64,000 nt of DNA from Corticium candelabrum (GCF_963422355.1 NC_085100.1:250501-314500); one strand, 5' to 3'. Shown: positions 1-13,089, numbered from the stretch's first letter. The notes: generated from the letters alone by a model not told the origin. Translations and numbers: made by a program.

Positions 1-2282
1 GTACTCACTGCTTTCTATAGTGATATATACTAATGTGTGGTTTAAGATCATTGGAAATGCATGTTGACAGCCAAATCGACCCACAGACAATGTGAAGTAC
101 GCTGCTGCTAAGCCTACGTAGTTGCTTGCCTTTGTCTGACAGCAAGACAGGCCATGAGGAGACAAAGACAATTAAATATATAGACAGGACAGACATAGAA
201 GATACACACACACCAAACAGACCAGCAGGCAACCAAGCAACCAGAGTGTAAACACTTCACAATGGAATCATAAACAGATATAATACAACTAGATAAACTA
301 TCATTTTATGCATAACCACACAACGTCAGTACAACAGACTGGCATAAATATCATTTAATAACTGTAGTAAAGCCTCATGCCTGACTAAGTCCTCTCTGCT
401 GCATCCAAACTTTCAGCAACAAAATAGCATCTCTCATTGCCAGGCAATCCGAACACGCTTCATACAGCAACCTCAGATGTCTATCAAATGACATGTCCAT
501 CAAAACAGAAGAATTATAGTGAGGAGTTGCAGGCATCCATCCTACAACAATTAGAAAGTAAGTGTACAAAACTCTTAGTCATAATTCACAGATACTTACC
601 ATTTCCAAATGAATGTTCTGTTAAACAAAACTTTCCTGGTCTGACATTGTTTCTAGTAGGGCCAAGTTTGTTAAGTTTAAACACACCATCTGAAAGTGCT
701 GGCCAAATTCGAATGTTACATACTTTCCCAACCTTTCCTGTTACACAAATGACAAATCAGTTATCAAATTGTTTTATAACTATAAACCAAACTGTACTTG
801 TGTTTCATACACGCGTAGCAGAGTGGAGACGTGTAAACGTAACCAGAATATATTATCAAAAGAATGCAAAGTACACAAGATTCAATAGCAAGTATTCCTA
901 CAGCAGCACTGAGTACAGTACCGGCAACAGACCACACTAGACTACTTGAATGACTCAATAAAAACGCATGCGCAACTCTTAATATATTACAACTTGTTTG
1001 CTATTCTACAGCCTAAATAATAGATGTTATTTAAAATTGGTAGAAATGAGATGTTTAATCCATGTGGCACAAATTAGGGCTATGTTATTGAATAAGCCAA
1101 ACACTAACGTGTAGAATGTAGTGCAGTAACTATCTAAGCATAGGTTTACATATATCATATATTGTCTGACCTGCCAGTTCAAGTTGCAGCACTGGCCTTA
1201 GTCTGTCTCCGTCCACAATCACATAACTTGCACTACGAACCACTTCTGAACGCTGCTGCAAATGTGATGCCAAGTATCCCAAGTAAACAGCTCTTTTAGC
1301 AAAATACAAGTGATTCATATAATCCTTCTCATGAACACACGTCCGTGGAATCTCAACAGCCAAGTCAACATTAATATTTGGTTTGCACTGTGTTCTCAGA
1401 AGAAAGCTGCCAATGACACGAACACTGCTTGGAGGAGACAAAGACATACTCCCCTTTAGAACTAAACTCTTCCACATCAAAGGAATGTGAACATCTCCAT
1501 CAAACATCAAATTTGATGGCGCATCAGACAACTGAAATAGCAATTTCAATAATACTAATACAGCATCATATTCAATGTAATAAGTACTGTACTGCTGGGA
1601 AATACAATGTCATTTGTTTAGTATTAATCACTCTCCAATAACAACACTGCTGCTTTCATTTCTAAACCTGCCTACTATGCATACAGTCAGACCTCATTAT
1701 TCTGACCACCTTAAATTCGTCCCATTGGTTTCTGTCAGACTAACACAAGTGTCGGATATTATCAGTAGCAAATACTGTACACAGTGACCATGTAAATCGG
1801 TTTCACGTTTGTCAGAAAGTGAGGGTGTCGGATTATCAGCATGAGGATCAAAATAATGAGGTCTGACTGTACTAATAATTGGAAACAGTCTGCAAAGCAG
1901 CATGCAGCCCAAATTCTTTCATCTACGTCAGAATCTTACCAGCAATGAAAGTAGATGTCTGCAACTATATTCGCAGTTCTCACAACATTCGAGTAATTAG
2001 TACTACTTTATAGTTGTATGCAACATTATCAATTGTTCATTCATTGTTTCATTAATTAGCTGTATGCATGAGAAGCTAATTGTTACTGACTTCAATATCG
2101 TGTAGCACAGGAATGTTGGTAATCACATCTCGAATGCTGTGAATCACTGGTTCTATTAACTTCACCCGTTTTTCTTTGATTCCAGTTTCAGCCAACAATT
2201 CAGTTATCTGCAATATAAATTTCAACAACAACTTGCTAATCTAGCTGTCTGCATGCATCTGGTCAGCACGCATGTGTGTGTG

Positions 2283-2336
<54 letters not shown>

Positions 2337-2363
2337 TGTGTGTGCGTGTGTGTGTGTGTGTGT

Positions 2364-2402
<39 letters not shown>

Positions 2403-2429
2403 CGTGCGTGTGTGTACGTGTGTGTGTAC

Positions 2430-2509
<80 letters not shown>

Positions 2510-2844
2510 GTGTGTGTGTCGTCTGTCTGTCCAGACGTCTGTGCGTCTTGTACACTGCATTCCACCTATACAGTATCTAATTAATCTTGATTGCAGAAGT
2601 ACCTGCATGCGAAATAAATTTGATTTAAACAAAGTTTCCGCTTCTTTCAGATGGTTGAGTTCGTCGGCAGTTGGTGGTCTGTAGAGACCCGCGGCTTTGC
2701 CTTCACTTGCAATTGCAACTGATGAACGGTCGCCATTCAAACGAACCCTCTACAATCAGAATGAGATATCCTTGCCATTAGAACAAATGAAGGCAACAGA
2801 ACCACCTTGGCCTGAGTTATTTGCTCTGCGTCCCGCCGCTTCAT
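1..2844 (-). CDS. NOL6: NOL6/Nrap (UTP22-type) pre-rRNA processing protein, 5' part; runs off the left edge
   Basis: NOL6 (yeast Utp22) is a nucleolar scaffold of the small-subunit processome, with degenerate nucleotidyltransferase folds. Exon 1 (2806-2844) encodes MKRRDAEQITQAK. Exon 2 (2603-2749) joins it in frame and carries the family block LYRPPTADELNHLKEAE and SNLFRMQ. Exon 3 starts at 2207 (ELLAETGIKEKRVKL). An exon near 1155-1530 carries VRVIGSFLLRTQ, NVDLAVEIPRT and KDYMNHLYFAKRAVYLGY, which are diagnostic of Nrap. Further exons lie near 600-755 and 375-570 (LLKVWMQQRGL). The start is the first ATG whose splice-joined frame enters the conserved block. The last visible exon stops at AGTCAG|GCATGA, so a GC-AG intron is possible. 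Introns hold a TG array and a pogo-like MITE. I found no clear exon in 1-370. The identity is confident; intron ends below 1155 are approximate. Confidence 0.85.
1684..1869. mobile_element. 186-bp pogo/Tigger-like MITE in a NOL6 intron
   Basis: The element opens with CAGTCAGACCTCATTATTCTG and closes with an inverted copy ending AATGAGGTCTGACTG. TA dinucleotides flank both ends (1682-1683 and 1870-1871), as expected for Tc1/mariner-pogo target duplications. Internal gtgtcgga(t/ta)tta motifs read like those of known Tigger MITEs. It has no coding capacity, so it is non-autonomous. Confidence 0.8.
2274..2519. repeat. Compound (TG)n microsatellite, ~245 bp
   Basis: TG dinucleotides broken by tgcgtg and tgtacgtg variants, lying between NOL6 exons 2 and 3. 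The interruptions suggest an old array. Long reading frames across it, on both strands, are artefacts of the repeat. Confidence 0.95.
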
Positions 2845-3341
2845 GACCTAGGCTAGCACATGCAGTGAATGTGAATGCGCAGCCTCGTGCAAGGATTCCG
2901 GGGCTAATTAATTTCCTATAGACTAGTAATATATTATTGCTTGCACTCCGTTTATTCAATAACGATAGAGCCATTGAATACAAATGTAGTACTTGTAGCA
3001 GCAATTATCGTGTTTTTGCTTTCTTGTGGACATAATCTCACTAACGACATTTGCATGTTAAAATGTATGCAGGCATTAGAAATTGTCTGTTTACAGTATA
3101 CAGAAAGCAAAACATACCTGGAAAGGTGGTCACCATTCACACCAACAATAATGAAATGTACAAGTAACATAACAATTCATGATGATGTATGTTGCCAAAA
3201 TATCATTAATTAAACACAATATGAAACTTAGATACCAACCCACCATTAGGTTTATCAACTTCAAAGTATTTACAAATAAACATAATCCACACATCATTGT
3301 GAGTGACAATGGCATGCCTCTAATTGAAGAGATGTACTGTA
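2845..3341. other. Intergenic, NOL6 5' side / LIN9 3' side
   Basis: About 500 bp between the LIN9 stop and the NOL6 start; both genes read leftward. It must hold the NOL6 promoter and LIN9 3' UTR. I see no conserved coding signal, hairpin or CpG-rich core. Confidence 0.6.
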
Positions 3342-3666
3342 CTACACGCAATGTTCAAATGCTTTCAGATTGCCTAATTGACTCAAGCCAGCCTCTATGT
3401 GAGCCATATGCACCTCAACTTGGTCTTCAAAAACCCTAAAATCAGAAAGTAGGGCTTACTAATCACAAGTAGTTACTGTACTATCATGCAGTTTACCTCC
3501 TGTTGGTTGGATCAATCTTGCTAAGTTTCAAGTCAGTGATAGAGTCGGCTAACCCTTGAAGTTCGTGCGATGGTAGTGAAGAATGTTCTGATAACATCTG
3601 ATAAACACACACAAATGATAAGAAATCATTCATTTCCTCGTTAAGATAAGACATCAGCTCTACATG

Positions 3667-3752
<86 letters not shown>

Positions 3753-6700
3753 GCAGCTAACCTGCACTTGAAACAGTAGTGAAGTCAGACCTATAACAAG
3801 TTGTTTTAGACGATCATTCTTCACAGCAGGAAACCTAACAAAACATGAATTACGCCTTCGTAATAGATTACACCAAGACAGATAATCTTTATTGTCATCT
3901 AAACCATAAACTATAATATAAACTGTCATATTGTTACCCCAAGTCTTTCTTAGAAAGATGTACAACCATTTGTTCTGCTTCTTTATCACACTGAGAGTTG
4001 ATAGCAGCACCAGCACCATCAGCAACACCGTCCAGCCCAAACACCTGCAAACAGACAACCAAATAACCCAATACTAATCAAACAAACTTGTACAAGTATA
4101 AGACATTACTTGAGGCATGTACTCTTGTACATCCTGTAAACAGATATTCAAACTCTACAACACAAACCACAGCAGTTCATTCATATGATTTAATCATTTG
4201 CCAAGAGATCAAGCCAACTTTGTTCAGTCTCTCCAGATCCAGCACAGAGCTTGCATATTGAGCTTGAAATTCAGGTAAAAATGACTCCTCAAATGATAGC
4301 TAGAGACCAAATTGCTGAGAGACTTTCACTTCAACACAAAGTCAACGTCTTACCAGTTTTTCAGCTTTAGTATTCATTTCACTAAGACGCTCAATTTGTT
4401 CCTTCTTCACAGTTAAGATTTTTGATAAACGCACCTACGAAGAGACAACAGTTCCATACTCTATATTTGTATGTTCAAAAGTCTTCAGCAAATTAGGTAA
4501 GAAAGACAAAATCAAATAATAGTTGTCAAACAGACAAGTAAATTGGCAGACATCTTAGTAGCAATATCCTTCTGAATAACATTACCACAAGTCTCAGAAA
4601 TCGAACAGGAAATCCACCCAATGTCTCCGAAGTCATCAGTTTTGACCTGCACATAAATCTATTACACTAAACATAACACATCCTAAATACAAACACATGA
4701 TGTACCCTGAAGGTGATCCTCCAATGAGAGGGTCGTTCCTCCAGTATGCACTTTGACTTGCCAATGGAGTCGAAAAGTGACTAAAGAAAGAAATCACATT
4801 ACATCACACAATAACGTAACAGATAAATTCTAAAAGCAGACTGAGTCACAAAAATTGAACTGAAAGAAAAATAAAGCAAACTGATCTGTCAACAACAATA
4901 GACAGTCAAAAAGCAGACATGCATGCCAAAACTTTGGTGAGCAAGTCAACTTGCACGACATGACACACAGAACAATGTCAAGCTAAAGCAAATAAAAAGA
5001 AGAAACAATAAAAGTCAAGCAGCTCATAGACAGCAATGACAATGGTAAGCTAGTGATAAAAAGGTAGAACGTAAGACTATGAATAGAAGGTTGTGGACCC
5101 TGATTACGAAACCATCAAACCTTGGTGGAGTGACTTCATTTGTGACAGAAAACCACGAAAGAGCTCTTCTCTGTGGTTGAATAAAAGACGAGACTGGAAG
5201 TAGATCAACATCATCAGTGCTCTAAAACAATTCACAAACATTAATTAACGACAGTCAGTATGCACAAACAACTATTCAATAATAGCTCACATACCATGAT
5301 ATCAATATCAGATACAGAACCAGATGCTACACCTGCAAAATATAAGAAACCAAATATGTTTAAAGAAACTTCACACAAGCATCTAGTCTTCTGTCACACC
5401 TGGTCTATCAAATATGATGTGATATTGGCCTTTAGTTAGATCAACTGCTTCCACACGACCAGTCAACAAGCGATGATGATTAGAACTCCACTGCCAAGCT
5501 TTAAAACAAAAGAGCTTTAATAACAGATGAAGAAGTCGACATAATGACAAGTAACCACAAAGAAATGAGATGAAGCAACAAAAATAGACACACACAAAAC
5601 AAATTTAGAGTAACACACTAACAGTAAATGTGACTAATCTCCTTCTCAGTCTCAACTTTCAATTACACCAAACAAAAACACAAACTGAAAAGTAAAAAAG
5701 AAATGCAAATATCATACATTAACAAACATAAATACCTAATAGACATGTCACAAAGTGGTAAAAGCAAACAACAAAAAGCCAAATGTATGACATTACACCA
5801 CATTGTACATCAAGATAACAAAATCTATAAACAGCAATAGCAACAAACAACTCATTTTCACTGACCTGTAACAGTAGTTCCCAACACCAGAGGAGGTGGT
5901 ATTTCTTCTGGAACATCTTTAAAGTGAGCTAATTCTTCATCAGTCACCTCTCTTCTTTGCAAAAGTCTGATCTTGGCTCGCTGCCTGTGCAGTGTGTGTC
6001 TCTCTTCCGCAAAAAACTGTGACGAACAACGACGAGGTTTGCCCATTAGTCTCCTGATCTGAGACCATTGACAACGAGTCAGTTGACGAGTCCGAATTGG
6101 TGGAAAAGCTTCACGGAGATATTTACAAAAATCATTGTCACCACCCAGAATGGCCCTAGACCACAACATAAATATCATAATAAAGTAAAAACAATTAGGT
6201 AATGATGCATCAAGAACTAGTACAAGCCCATGCAATGGACATCTAAGCTACTTTTTGTCACCTCTTAGAATGCACAATGACACTTAAATTGTTTAAAATA
6301 CAAATACATACAAAATGTAGTCAATTTTGTAAAAAAAATTGTCAGTCCTATATTCACATTGGTGTAGCCTTAATTGCACACTTTCATAGACCACAGGGGC
6401 GTAGAAAGCAAATGATGAGCGGTCTGGCCTAGCACGCTAAATGCAGCACACGGTATTAGGTAGGCATACGAAGTACTGCCATGAGTTAAATTATATTAAT
6501 TATTTAATCGATTAAATTCTTAAAATGGAAGTTGGTGCCATTGAGTACCTGGCAAAAGTGGCACACTTTTCTAAGAAAGGTTCCGGCCACTAGTAGTTGA
6601 TAACCTAGTGCAATGTATTTTGTTCTCATTTGTGTGTTCGTTCGTTTCGCTATGAGCAACTTCTGTGTATACTACCTCTTGAAATGATTGCACACACCTG

Positions 6701-7954
6701 TCAATATCTGAGTAAAACCATTCACAGCAGCACCAACGATATGCTTTGGGTAATGAGAGAAGATGTCTCAGTTGTGTTCCAACAGTCTAGAGTAACAAGA
6801 ATTACAGCAACCAGACAAACAGCCGAACACAACAAACACACCAATTCAACAAATAACAAACAAAACATATTGTCAACAGTGACGACAAAGCTGGAGGGTT
6901 GAGAAGGCAGCTGTCCCTCAACTCCAAGCACAACCTCTATTTTTTGTATGTTAGCAAACAGTACAGCAGTTAACTAACAAAAACTTCGATAGTCCACGTA
7001 CTCTCATGACCCACCCCAACCAGCAAGTCACTCCACCACCACCAGTCAACTGTTGCCTTGCCAGTCTCGCAGTAGAGCAAGCATGCACGTAAAGACAGAA
7101 AATTTAATAAGTTAATGATTTATATATAAGTGTGTAATTAACTCAAGCGAATCAATGTGTACACAAATCAAAGTTAAAACACAATTGTGATGCAGCATAA
7201 ACAATGAAAAATTGAAGTCAATCCACAACTAAACTTGGTCCTTCTCAGCACGCAAACTGACTGCATACACACTTTATAGTCAATACAATGGCACGATAGA
7301 CATCACAAATGTATATTGAGTTCGTCAACTTCAGCACTCTTTAGTTAGACATTTAAGTTCTCTCTCTTGTACTAGATTGCCTGACTGCAGTTTTCCTCAA
7401 TAAATCATTTGTGCACACTTAATTATCAAACATGCATTGAAGTAAGTGCATGACAACAAAGCAAGAACTCTAGACAAATACACAAAACGACGCACAAAAG
7501 ACAGAGAACTGCACCACTTACCGTGACAGTTGATTTTGATGGAGTGCTAAATGGCAACCTCTGCAAGAAATTGCAACGTGGAAACCACCAACAATTAATG
7601 CAGCAATTTAAAATTCAACCAACCACTACTGCTTGTCTATGAGACCTGCGCAGTCCAGAGCCACTTTCCTTCCACTGCTTGGAGCCCCTAGGGCTCACCC
7701 CAGGCTTCAAATACGAACGAAAATCAAACCATGTGCACAGTAACCACACCCACGCATCACGTCAATCACCTCGAAATCTCCGTCTTCTTCACCCGGAGAT
7801 GACATGTCACCTACTCCACGACGTGAGCGCTTTCGAGAACCTCTCTGAGTACAAATTATTAAAAAATAAATATACGGTGGGACGGCAGATTAATTTTTCG
7901 AGGTTTTTCGACCTGTCGTGGAGTTGATGGCTTTGACGGCGATTCGGATGACAT
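3342..7954 (-). CDS. LIN9: LIN9, MuvB core subunit (DREAM/MMB complexes)
   Basis: LIN9 is the scaffold of the MuvB core, which joins E2F/p130 (DREAM) or B-MYB/FOXM1 to regulate cell-cycle genes in the nucleus. The start ATG is at 7954 (MSSESPSKPSTPRQ). Exons follow at ~7800-7852 (basic RKRSRRGVGDMSS), 7521-7562 and 6698-6786 (LLSLPKAYRW..EWFYSDIDR). The DIRP domain exon at ~5870-6158 carries GGDNDFCKYLREAFP, IRRLMGKPRRCSSQFF and KIRLLQRREV. Next come ~5399-5500 (Tudor-like, YHIIFDRPGV), ~5110-5220 (FSVTNEVTPPR), ~4725-4790, ~4560-4640 (ETLGGFPVRFL), ~4355-4435 (RLSKILTVKKEQIERL), ~4205-4295, and several small 3' exons ending HMAHIEAGLSQLGNLKAF and a TAG at 3342-3344. The conserved order matches vertebrate LIN9 from end to end with no missing domain. 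It is a tandem neighbour of NOL6 and ULK3 on the same strand. Confidence 0.93.
3666..3751. repeat. (TG)n microsatellite, ~86 bp
   Basis: Pure TG repeat in a 3' intron of LIN9, ending about 10 bases before the exon that encodes the C-terminal helix region. Confidence 0.95.
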
Positions 7955-8113
7955 ACTTACACTTGATGAAGATACTCAAACGCCCATTGTAAGCTAAAAC
8001 AGCTGAACAAGCACGCAACAGACGAAGATAAATGTATAGTAGCAACGAGATTAATATCAAACATTCACTTGGTGATTTCAGTTCCACTTGTGAAATTAAA
8101 TACTCAAATTATA

Positions 8114-8206
<93 letters not shown>

Positions 8207-8535
8207 GTATGTCACTTTCCACCTCTAAAACGTCACTCAAAATATATTAATTCCAATCACATCCTATTTCAGTGCTTTTTATACACCTATGATATAGTTA
8301 GTTATATCTACAACCTAAATACGTATCCTACACAACGAGCAACAGCAACACAAGAAAGTCTCCGCGGCTACTAGAATGTCTCACTCGACTGCATAAAAAA
8401 TAAAGCAACTATAAAGTACAAATATAGTCATCAACTAATAAGTTACACGAAATTGAAAAGGAGCAGTCCTTATAGCGAGGTCATTGTATGACACATTCTG
8501 CAACAGAAACAAAGATATGGCTGATAAAAGAGACT
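7955..8535. other. Intergenic between ULK3 stop and LIN9 start
   Basis: About 580 bp with an 87-bp TG array in the middle. It should contain the LIN9 promoter and ULK3 3' UTR. Nothing else is recognisable. Confidence 0.6.
8117..8203. repeat. (TG)n microsatellite, ~87 bp
   Basis: Pure TG repeat upstream of the LIN9 start codon, about 160 bases away. Confidence 0.95.
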
Positions 8536-9179
8536 CTAGAATGTTGACGGTATGTGCTGACGTCTCCTACCCTTTGCTTTCACAGACGATTTATCAGTTT
8601 CAAAATCAGCTTCTTGTTTGCTTGATTTAATCTGCAAACATTGAAAATTGCAATTAATTAAGCAAGTAGGTGGACAGACAACAGGCACAGAGAGATAAAG
8701 ACACGCAATCATGAAAGCAAATGAACAGGCAAGCATACCTCCAAGTAAAGTTTGATTTCCTCAGCTCGTTTCAGCCACTGTTCAACCTGATGCATAAATA
8801 TTAATAGGACAATGACTACAGATTAGCTACTCAACAAACAGCGAGACTGTGTTGCCAACACATGTATGCTAATGCACCATCTAATGCAATTGTTCAATGC
8901 CATCACGCTGTTACTATTGCTGTTTTATATCAACTTGTCTTACTTCAGCTCGTAAAGCTTCTTGTTCTTCATTTCTCAAACCTGATCAAGGAAGAAAATT
9001 AGCAAACTCTCACTGACTGTATGTATATTTAGTAAATACTGACTTGATAAAGCTGCAATGGCACCTTCTAAACCTTCTTCATATAATTGAAGAGACAATT
9101 CAAACTCTTCACGATCATCCTGTCACATAAATACTGAATCTACAGTACTGACCCAAATGCATGTGCACAAACACAAACA

Positions 9180-9235
<56 letters not shown>

Positions 9236-12210
9236 AACACACACACAAGTTGACAGTTGATACAAGTACTGCTGTAGAACCAAATGCAATTTAACTGTTT
9301 CTTACTGCTCTCTCTGCATCTCTTATTTTGTTGACTGATGTTCTTAGTCGTTCATGTTTTTGTATTGCTGACTCTGTCAAATATAACAACAAACAATTAC
9401 CTGTGTACATACTAATACATTTTGAGAATGTCACACAACCAAGAGGAGCAACGCGAGTGTTAGGGTCACGAGTAGCTTTCTTCATTACATTCTTCAGCTG
9501 CTCTGCACGATCAATGTATTGCTTTACCTATAAAATAAAACAGAAATGTCAAAACAGATAATTTACTGTTGTAAACAAATACACATTCTGTAGCACATGA
9601 AACCTTCTAACCATAACACTATGATATAAAGTTGGACAGCAGACAAATAACAAAAGACACGGTGTGGCTAATACTCAAAGAGCAAGGCATTTTATGATCA
9701 ACTAGATGCAATGTTTGGGGTAAAATTGTTAGTCCACAGAGACACAAATCTAGCAGACAGCCAATAGTTAGTAACCCTTAGCAATGTATTGTAATATTAT
9801 GACTATCTGTACTGCATAAATATATCAAAAATCATTTCATTGTGCTGACCTTTTCTCTAAGTGCTACTTTTCGTTTCTCATCACTCTCGTCTACAAACAT
9901 ATAAAAGAGCAACAAATTGTGTTGACAAGAGCCTTGTTTCTTGCTTACAATGAACAGCAGGCAGGAAGTAGTCCAATGCTGCACAATACAACTGAGCAGC
10001 ATATGGCAAGTCTCCCTCACTGTCCTTCTGCACAGCTTTAGTTACAAGAGCACACTAATAACAATAGCTCAATTGTTAATTCGTAAATAAACAGTGTATA
10101 ATAGCTTACTGCTTTGCTGAGACTGTCTGGTGAGGGTATGTGTTCCAAGTCAATAAAAGGATGGTCAAAAAAGGCAGTAAATGTCATTCGTTCGTTTGGA
10201 TCTCGTTTAAGTAAACCAATAAGAAGCTCACGACATTTAGTAGACACAAGTGGCATATCAGGCAGCTGCATAAAAAATCACTGTGAAAAGTATAAGATTG
10301 ATAATACTTAAATCATTAATTCATGATTAATTTAATTTAGTCGTGCAATAAGTTTAGTGCAAAAGCCTTTGTGTTGTAAAAGTCATGATGTTGGATTAAT
10401 GCAAAACTCACTACTATACAGTGCAATACTAAATTATAGTTAATCAGCAAAGTAATTCACAAACATCCAGCTACAAACTCAATTTCAAGTTACAGAAAAC
10501 CACGGCTATTTTATATTCACAGATATTTTCCTTCATAAAAGTTATTGGTTGCATATGCACTAACTTCTATTGGTTTTTCATCAGTTATTTTTTCTTGTAA
10601 TTCTGCCCATGATGATGAAGCAAATGGAGCCTGCCCGTATAATGCCTCTGTATCAACAGCAGCTGTACTTGACAAAGTATAAAATGATCGACTTCACAGC
10701 ACTCACCATACAAGATCACACCAACTGACCAAAGATCAACCAAGCATGTGTACTGATCTGATACAAACATTTCTGGTGCCATATACAATGGAGACCCACG
10801 CAAGTCAGTGCTGTCTTTAGCTGCTTGCAGGCATTGAGCAAATCCAAAATCTGACGAAGAAAACAATTAAATATGGAAGACATGGTTCACACATAACATA
10901 AATAGCAAAGATGACCTCCAACTTTCAGAACAGGATCGTGCAGTGATGACAATAATAGATTCTGTGGTTTCAAGTCCATGTGAGAAATGTTCCTTTCTCT
11001 AAGAAATTTTAGTGCCATTGCTAGAAGAAACGTCACAATCAAATGCATTTATCATTTCATAATACAATCTTAATTCTAATACCAAGTTGCCGAAGAAACT
11101 TTCTTGCCACTTTTTCTGGAAGTGCTTTGCGACTTCTAATAAACTGTGAGAGATCACCTCCACTACAATATTCCATGATAAGATAAATTGCTTCTAAATT
11201 CCACTAAACAGAATTGAGACAACAGCAGGTAACCAGCAGATACTCTCTGTACATGAGTTTATGATATCGATTGCCTATCCATCTACATGTCTGTATTTTG
11301 TCTGTCTTTTGTTTGCATTTACTATTCGTACTTCAATTATCTTTATTTAGCGTACTGCTTCTGTACACCTACGAGCAGATCAGACTTAACTAAATTTATC
11401 AGCTAGATCATAACCTTCCTACTAAACACAGAATATCTATAGTATGCATGCGTACAGTCAAACAATCATACAAATTAATGTCTGACAACTACAGGAATGT
11501 CTGGACATGTAAACAAGTAGAGAGAACAGCCATATTTAGACTACATAGAATGTACTATGCAAACCTCAAAATCATACAGCTCAACTATATGCTGGTGCTT
11601 CAGTTGTTTCAACAACTCAATTTCAGTCATTAAAAACTCAGTAGATCTCTTGTTCAAACTTGTCCTTTTTATACACTTGATGGCAACCACTTCTCTTCTG
11701 TCTCCCTAACAAATAATGTGTATACAAATACAATGAGAAAAGACAGTTGCAGACAGTAATATAGAGGGAAGGGTATATATGGATTACCAGGCACACAGGC
11801 AAGCATACAAGCAAACTGATATCCAAAGCAAACAGACAATGCAACCAGTGACACTAATAAACTTACCAATCAATACAAACAAACAGATAAACAAACAGAT
11901 AAACAAACAGATAAACAAACGCGTGAATATAACACTGTGTTGAGTACTTTGACAAACGATAGACAAACAGAGAGACAAAAATCGCTTGAATCCCACTGTT
12001 TGATTACTTGTGTTTGCATTTAGTTTGTATTAGAATATTGAGACAAACTGTATCAGTGAACACACAGACATACAGACAGACCTAGCCTATACATACCCTT
12101 CTGTAGGCTTTGTACACAGACGCATATGTTCCCTCTCCTAGCTTCTCCGTAAATATGAAATTTTCTAAACGAGGCAGACCACAAGGAATTCTACAGTCTG
12201 ACTCAGCCAT
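8536..12210 (-). CDS. ULK3: ULK3-type Ser/Thr kinase with MIT domains
   Basis: ULK3 acts in autophagy, GLI/Hedgehog signalling and the ESCRT-III abscission checkpoint. The first exon ends near 12097 and starts with the ATG at 12210 ([18 protein letters not shown]); it carries the glycine loop [10 protein letters not shown]. The 11.6-11.7-kb exon has the ATP lysine (VVAIKCIKR). ~11150-11210 has the hinge [12 protein letters not shown]. ~10920-11025 has the catalytic loop [11 protein letters not shown], with Met in place of the usual Arg; vertebrate ULK3 also lacks that Arg. ~10690-10860 has DFGFAQ and the APE segment YMAPEMF. ~10115-10266 closes the lobe ([27 protein letters not shown]). MIT-like helices follow at ~9480-9530, ~9040-9120 ([15 protein letters not shown]) and ~8740-8795. 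The proposed stop is TAG at 8536-8538; a donor just before it (GGGTAGGA) leaves the C-terminus slightly open. All kinase motifs needed for activity are visible. Confidence 0.92.
9171..9246. repeat. (AC)n microsatellite with acacaa variants
   Basis: About 75 bp of AC repeat with interrupted ends (acacaaacac), in an intron between MIT-domain exons of ULK3. Confidence 0.93.
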
Positions 12211-12474
12211 TACACAAAATCCGGGAGATAAGCAGTCACGTGACAACTTTGTGCGTGTGTGTTTGTGTGTGTGTACTACTAAACAATTTCCTGTGGTCAG
12301 ACACCAAGGTTAATTAAATTACCTCTGTAATAGCTAAATACACTGCGTACTGTACTTTCTAGAAACAAAGTCATTTATAGTCAGTAACTATGATTTTGCT
12401 AATTCAGTCTGCTCAATTAATTAAATAAAAATAGGAATTTCTACTATCTAGGTCTAGTGCAATATTCTGGACAT

Positions 12475-13089
12475 TCACATTAGTGAACAGTTTGACTTGT
12501 TCTTTGATTTCCATTTCTTTTCGTTGTCTTTTTTATCATTCATAGATGGACACCCAACATACTCTTTGCATAGTTTTAGAGCTGTGCCAAACATGTCGTC
12601 TACTCGTAGGTTCTTCTTTGCTGACGCCAGAACTAGTGGACAATCCCACTCCACTGACACATCAGAAATCTCGTCGTCACTTATCTCCCACTTGCTACAA
12701 GGCAAATCTACCTTGCTTGCCACAAGAATGACGGGAGAGTGGCTTTGTCCACCTCTGGCCGCAATGATTTTGTCTCGCAGTTTGCCCGCTTCCTCTAGCG
12801 ATGCTCTGCTGTCAACAGAGAAAACCAGTAAGAAAACTTGAGCTTCTTTCATGTAGAGCTGCTGCATGGCAGGAAACTGCTGATCTCCTCCTGTGTCGAT
12901 GACAACTAGGCTAGAGAGTATACCACTCTCTCCGCACTTGAAACTATGTCGGTGACGCTCTTCTACTGTAGGAACGTGCTCCCGGCTGAATTCATGAAAA
13001 ATCCATTGACGGATGAGTGAACTCTTGCCCACCCTAGTCGCTCCGAGAACAGCCAGACGGTAAACAGCAGCATCACGGCGACCGTTCAT
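12475..13089 (-). CDS. Single-exon Ras-like small GTPase with CAAX box, atypical switch II
   Basis: 204 residues with no intron. The reading frame is open upstream, but the first ATG is at 13089. G1 is GATRVGKSS (16-24), the effector Thr lies in VPTVEE (Thr41), G3 is DTGGDQQF (65-72), G4 is ASKVDL (124-129, Ser replacing Asn of NKxD), G5 is ASAKK (155-159), and the C-terminus is a Lys-rich stretch ending CSLM. The polybasic tail plus CAAX with Met predicts farnesylation and membrane attachment. Canonical Ras has Gly12/Gly13 and DTAGQE; here Thr18/Arg19 and DTGGD replace them, so intrinsic GTP hydrolysis is probably low. It most resembles divergent families such as RASD/Di-Ras/kappaB-Ras, but I cannot assign one. 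It lies 264 bp upstream of ULK3 on the same strand. The lack of introns among intron-rich neighbours could reflect retroposition. Confidence 0.85.
   Translation of the reverse strand: MNGRRDAAVYRLAVLGATRVGKSSLIRQWIFHEFSREHVPTVEERHRHSFKCGESGILSSLVVIDTGGDQQFPAMQQLYMKEAQVFLLVFSVDSRASLEEAGKLRDKIIAARGGQSHSPVILVASKVDLPCSKWEISDDEISDVSVEWDCPLVLASAKKNLRVDDMFGTALKLCKEYVGCPSMNDKKDNEKKWKSKNKSNCSLM

Noticed and set aside
437-940. Plus-strand 167-codon frame
   Set aside because: Antisense to NOL6 exons with clear homology on the minus strand; no domain of its own.
2241-2740. Long His-Thr and Cys-Val reading frames across TG/AC arrays (also at 8032, 16547, 20135, 46105, 53000, 60436, 62700 and others)
   Set aside because: Repeat translation only; open in several frames on both strands, with no splice or start context.
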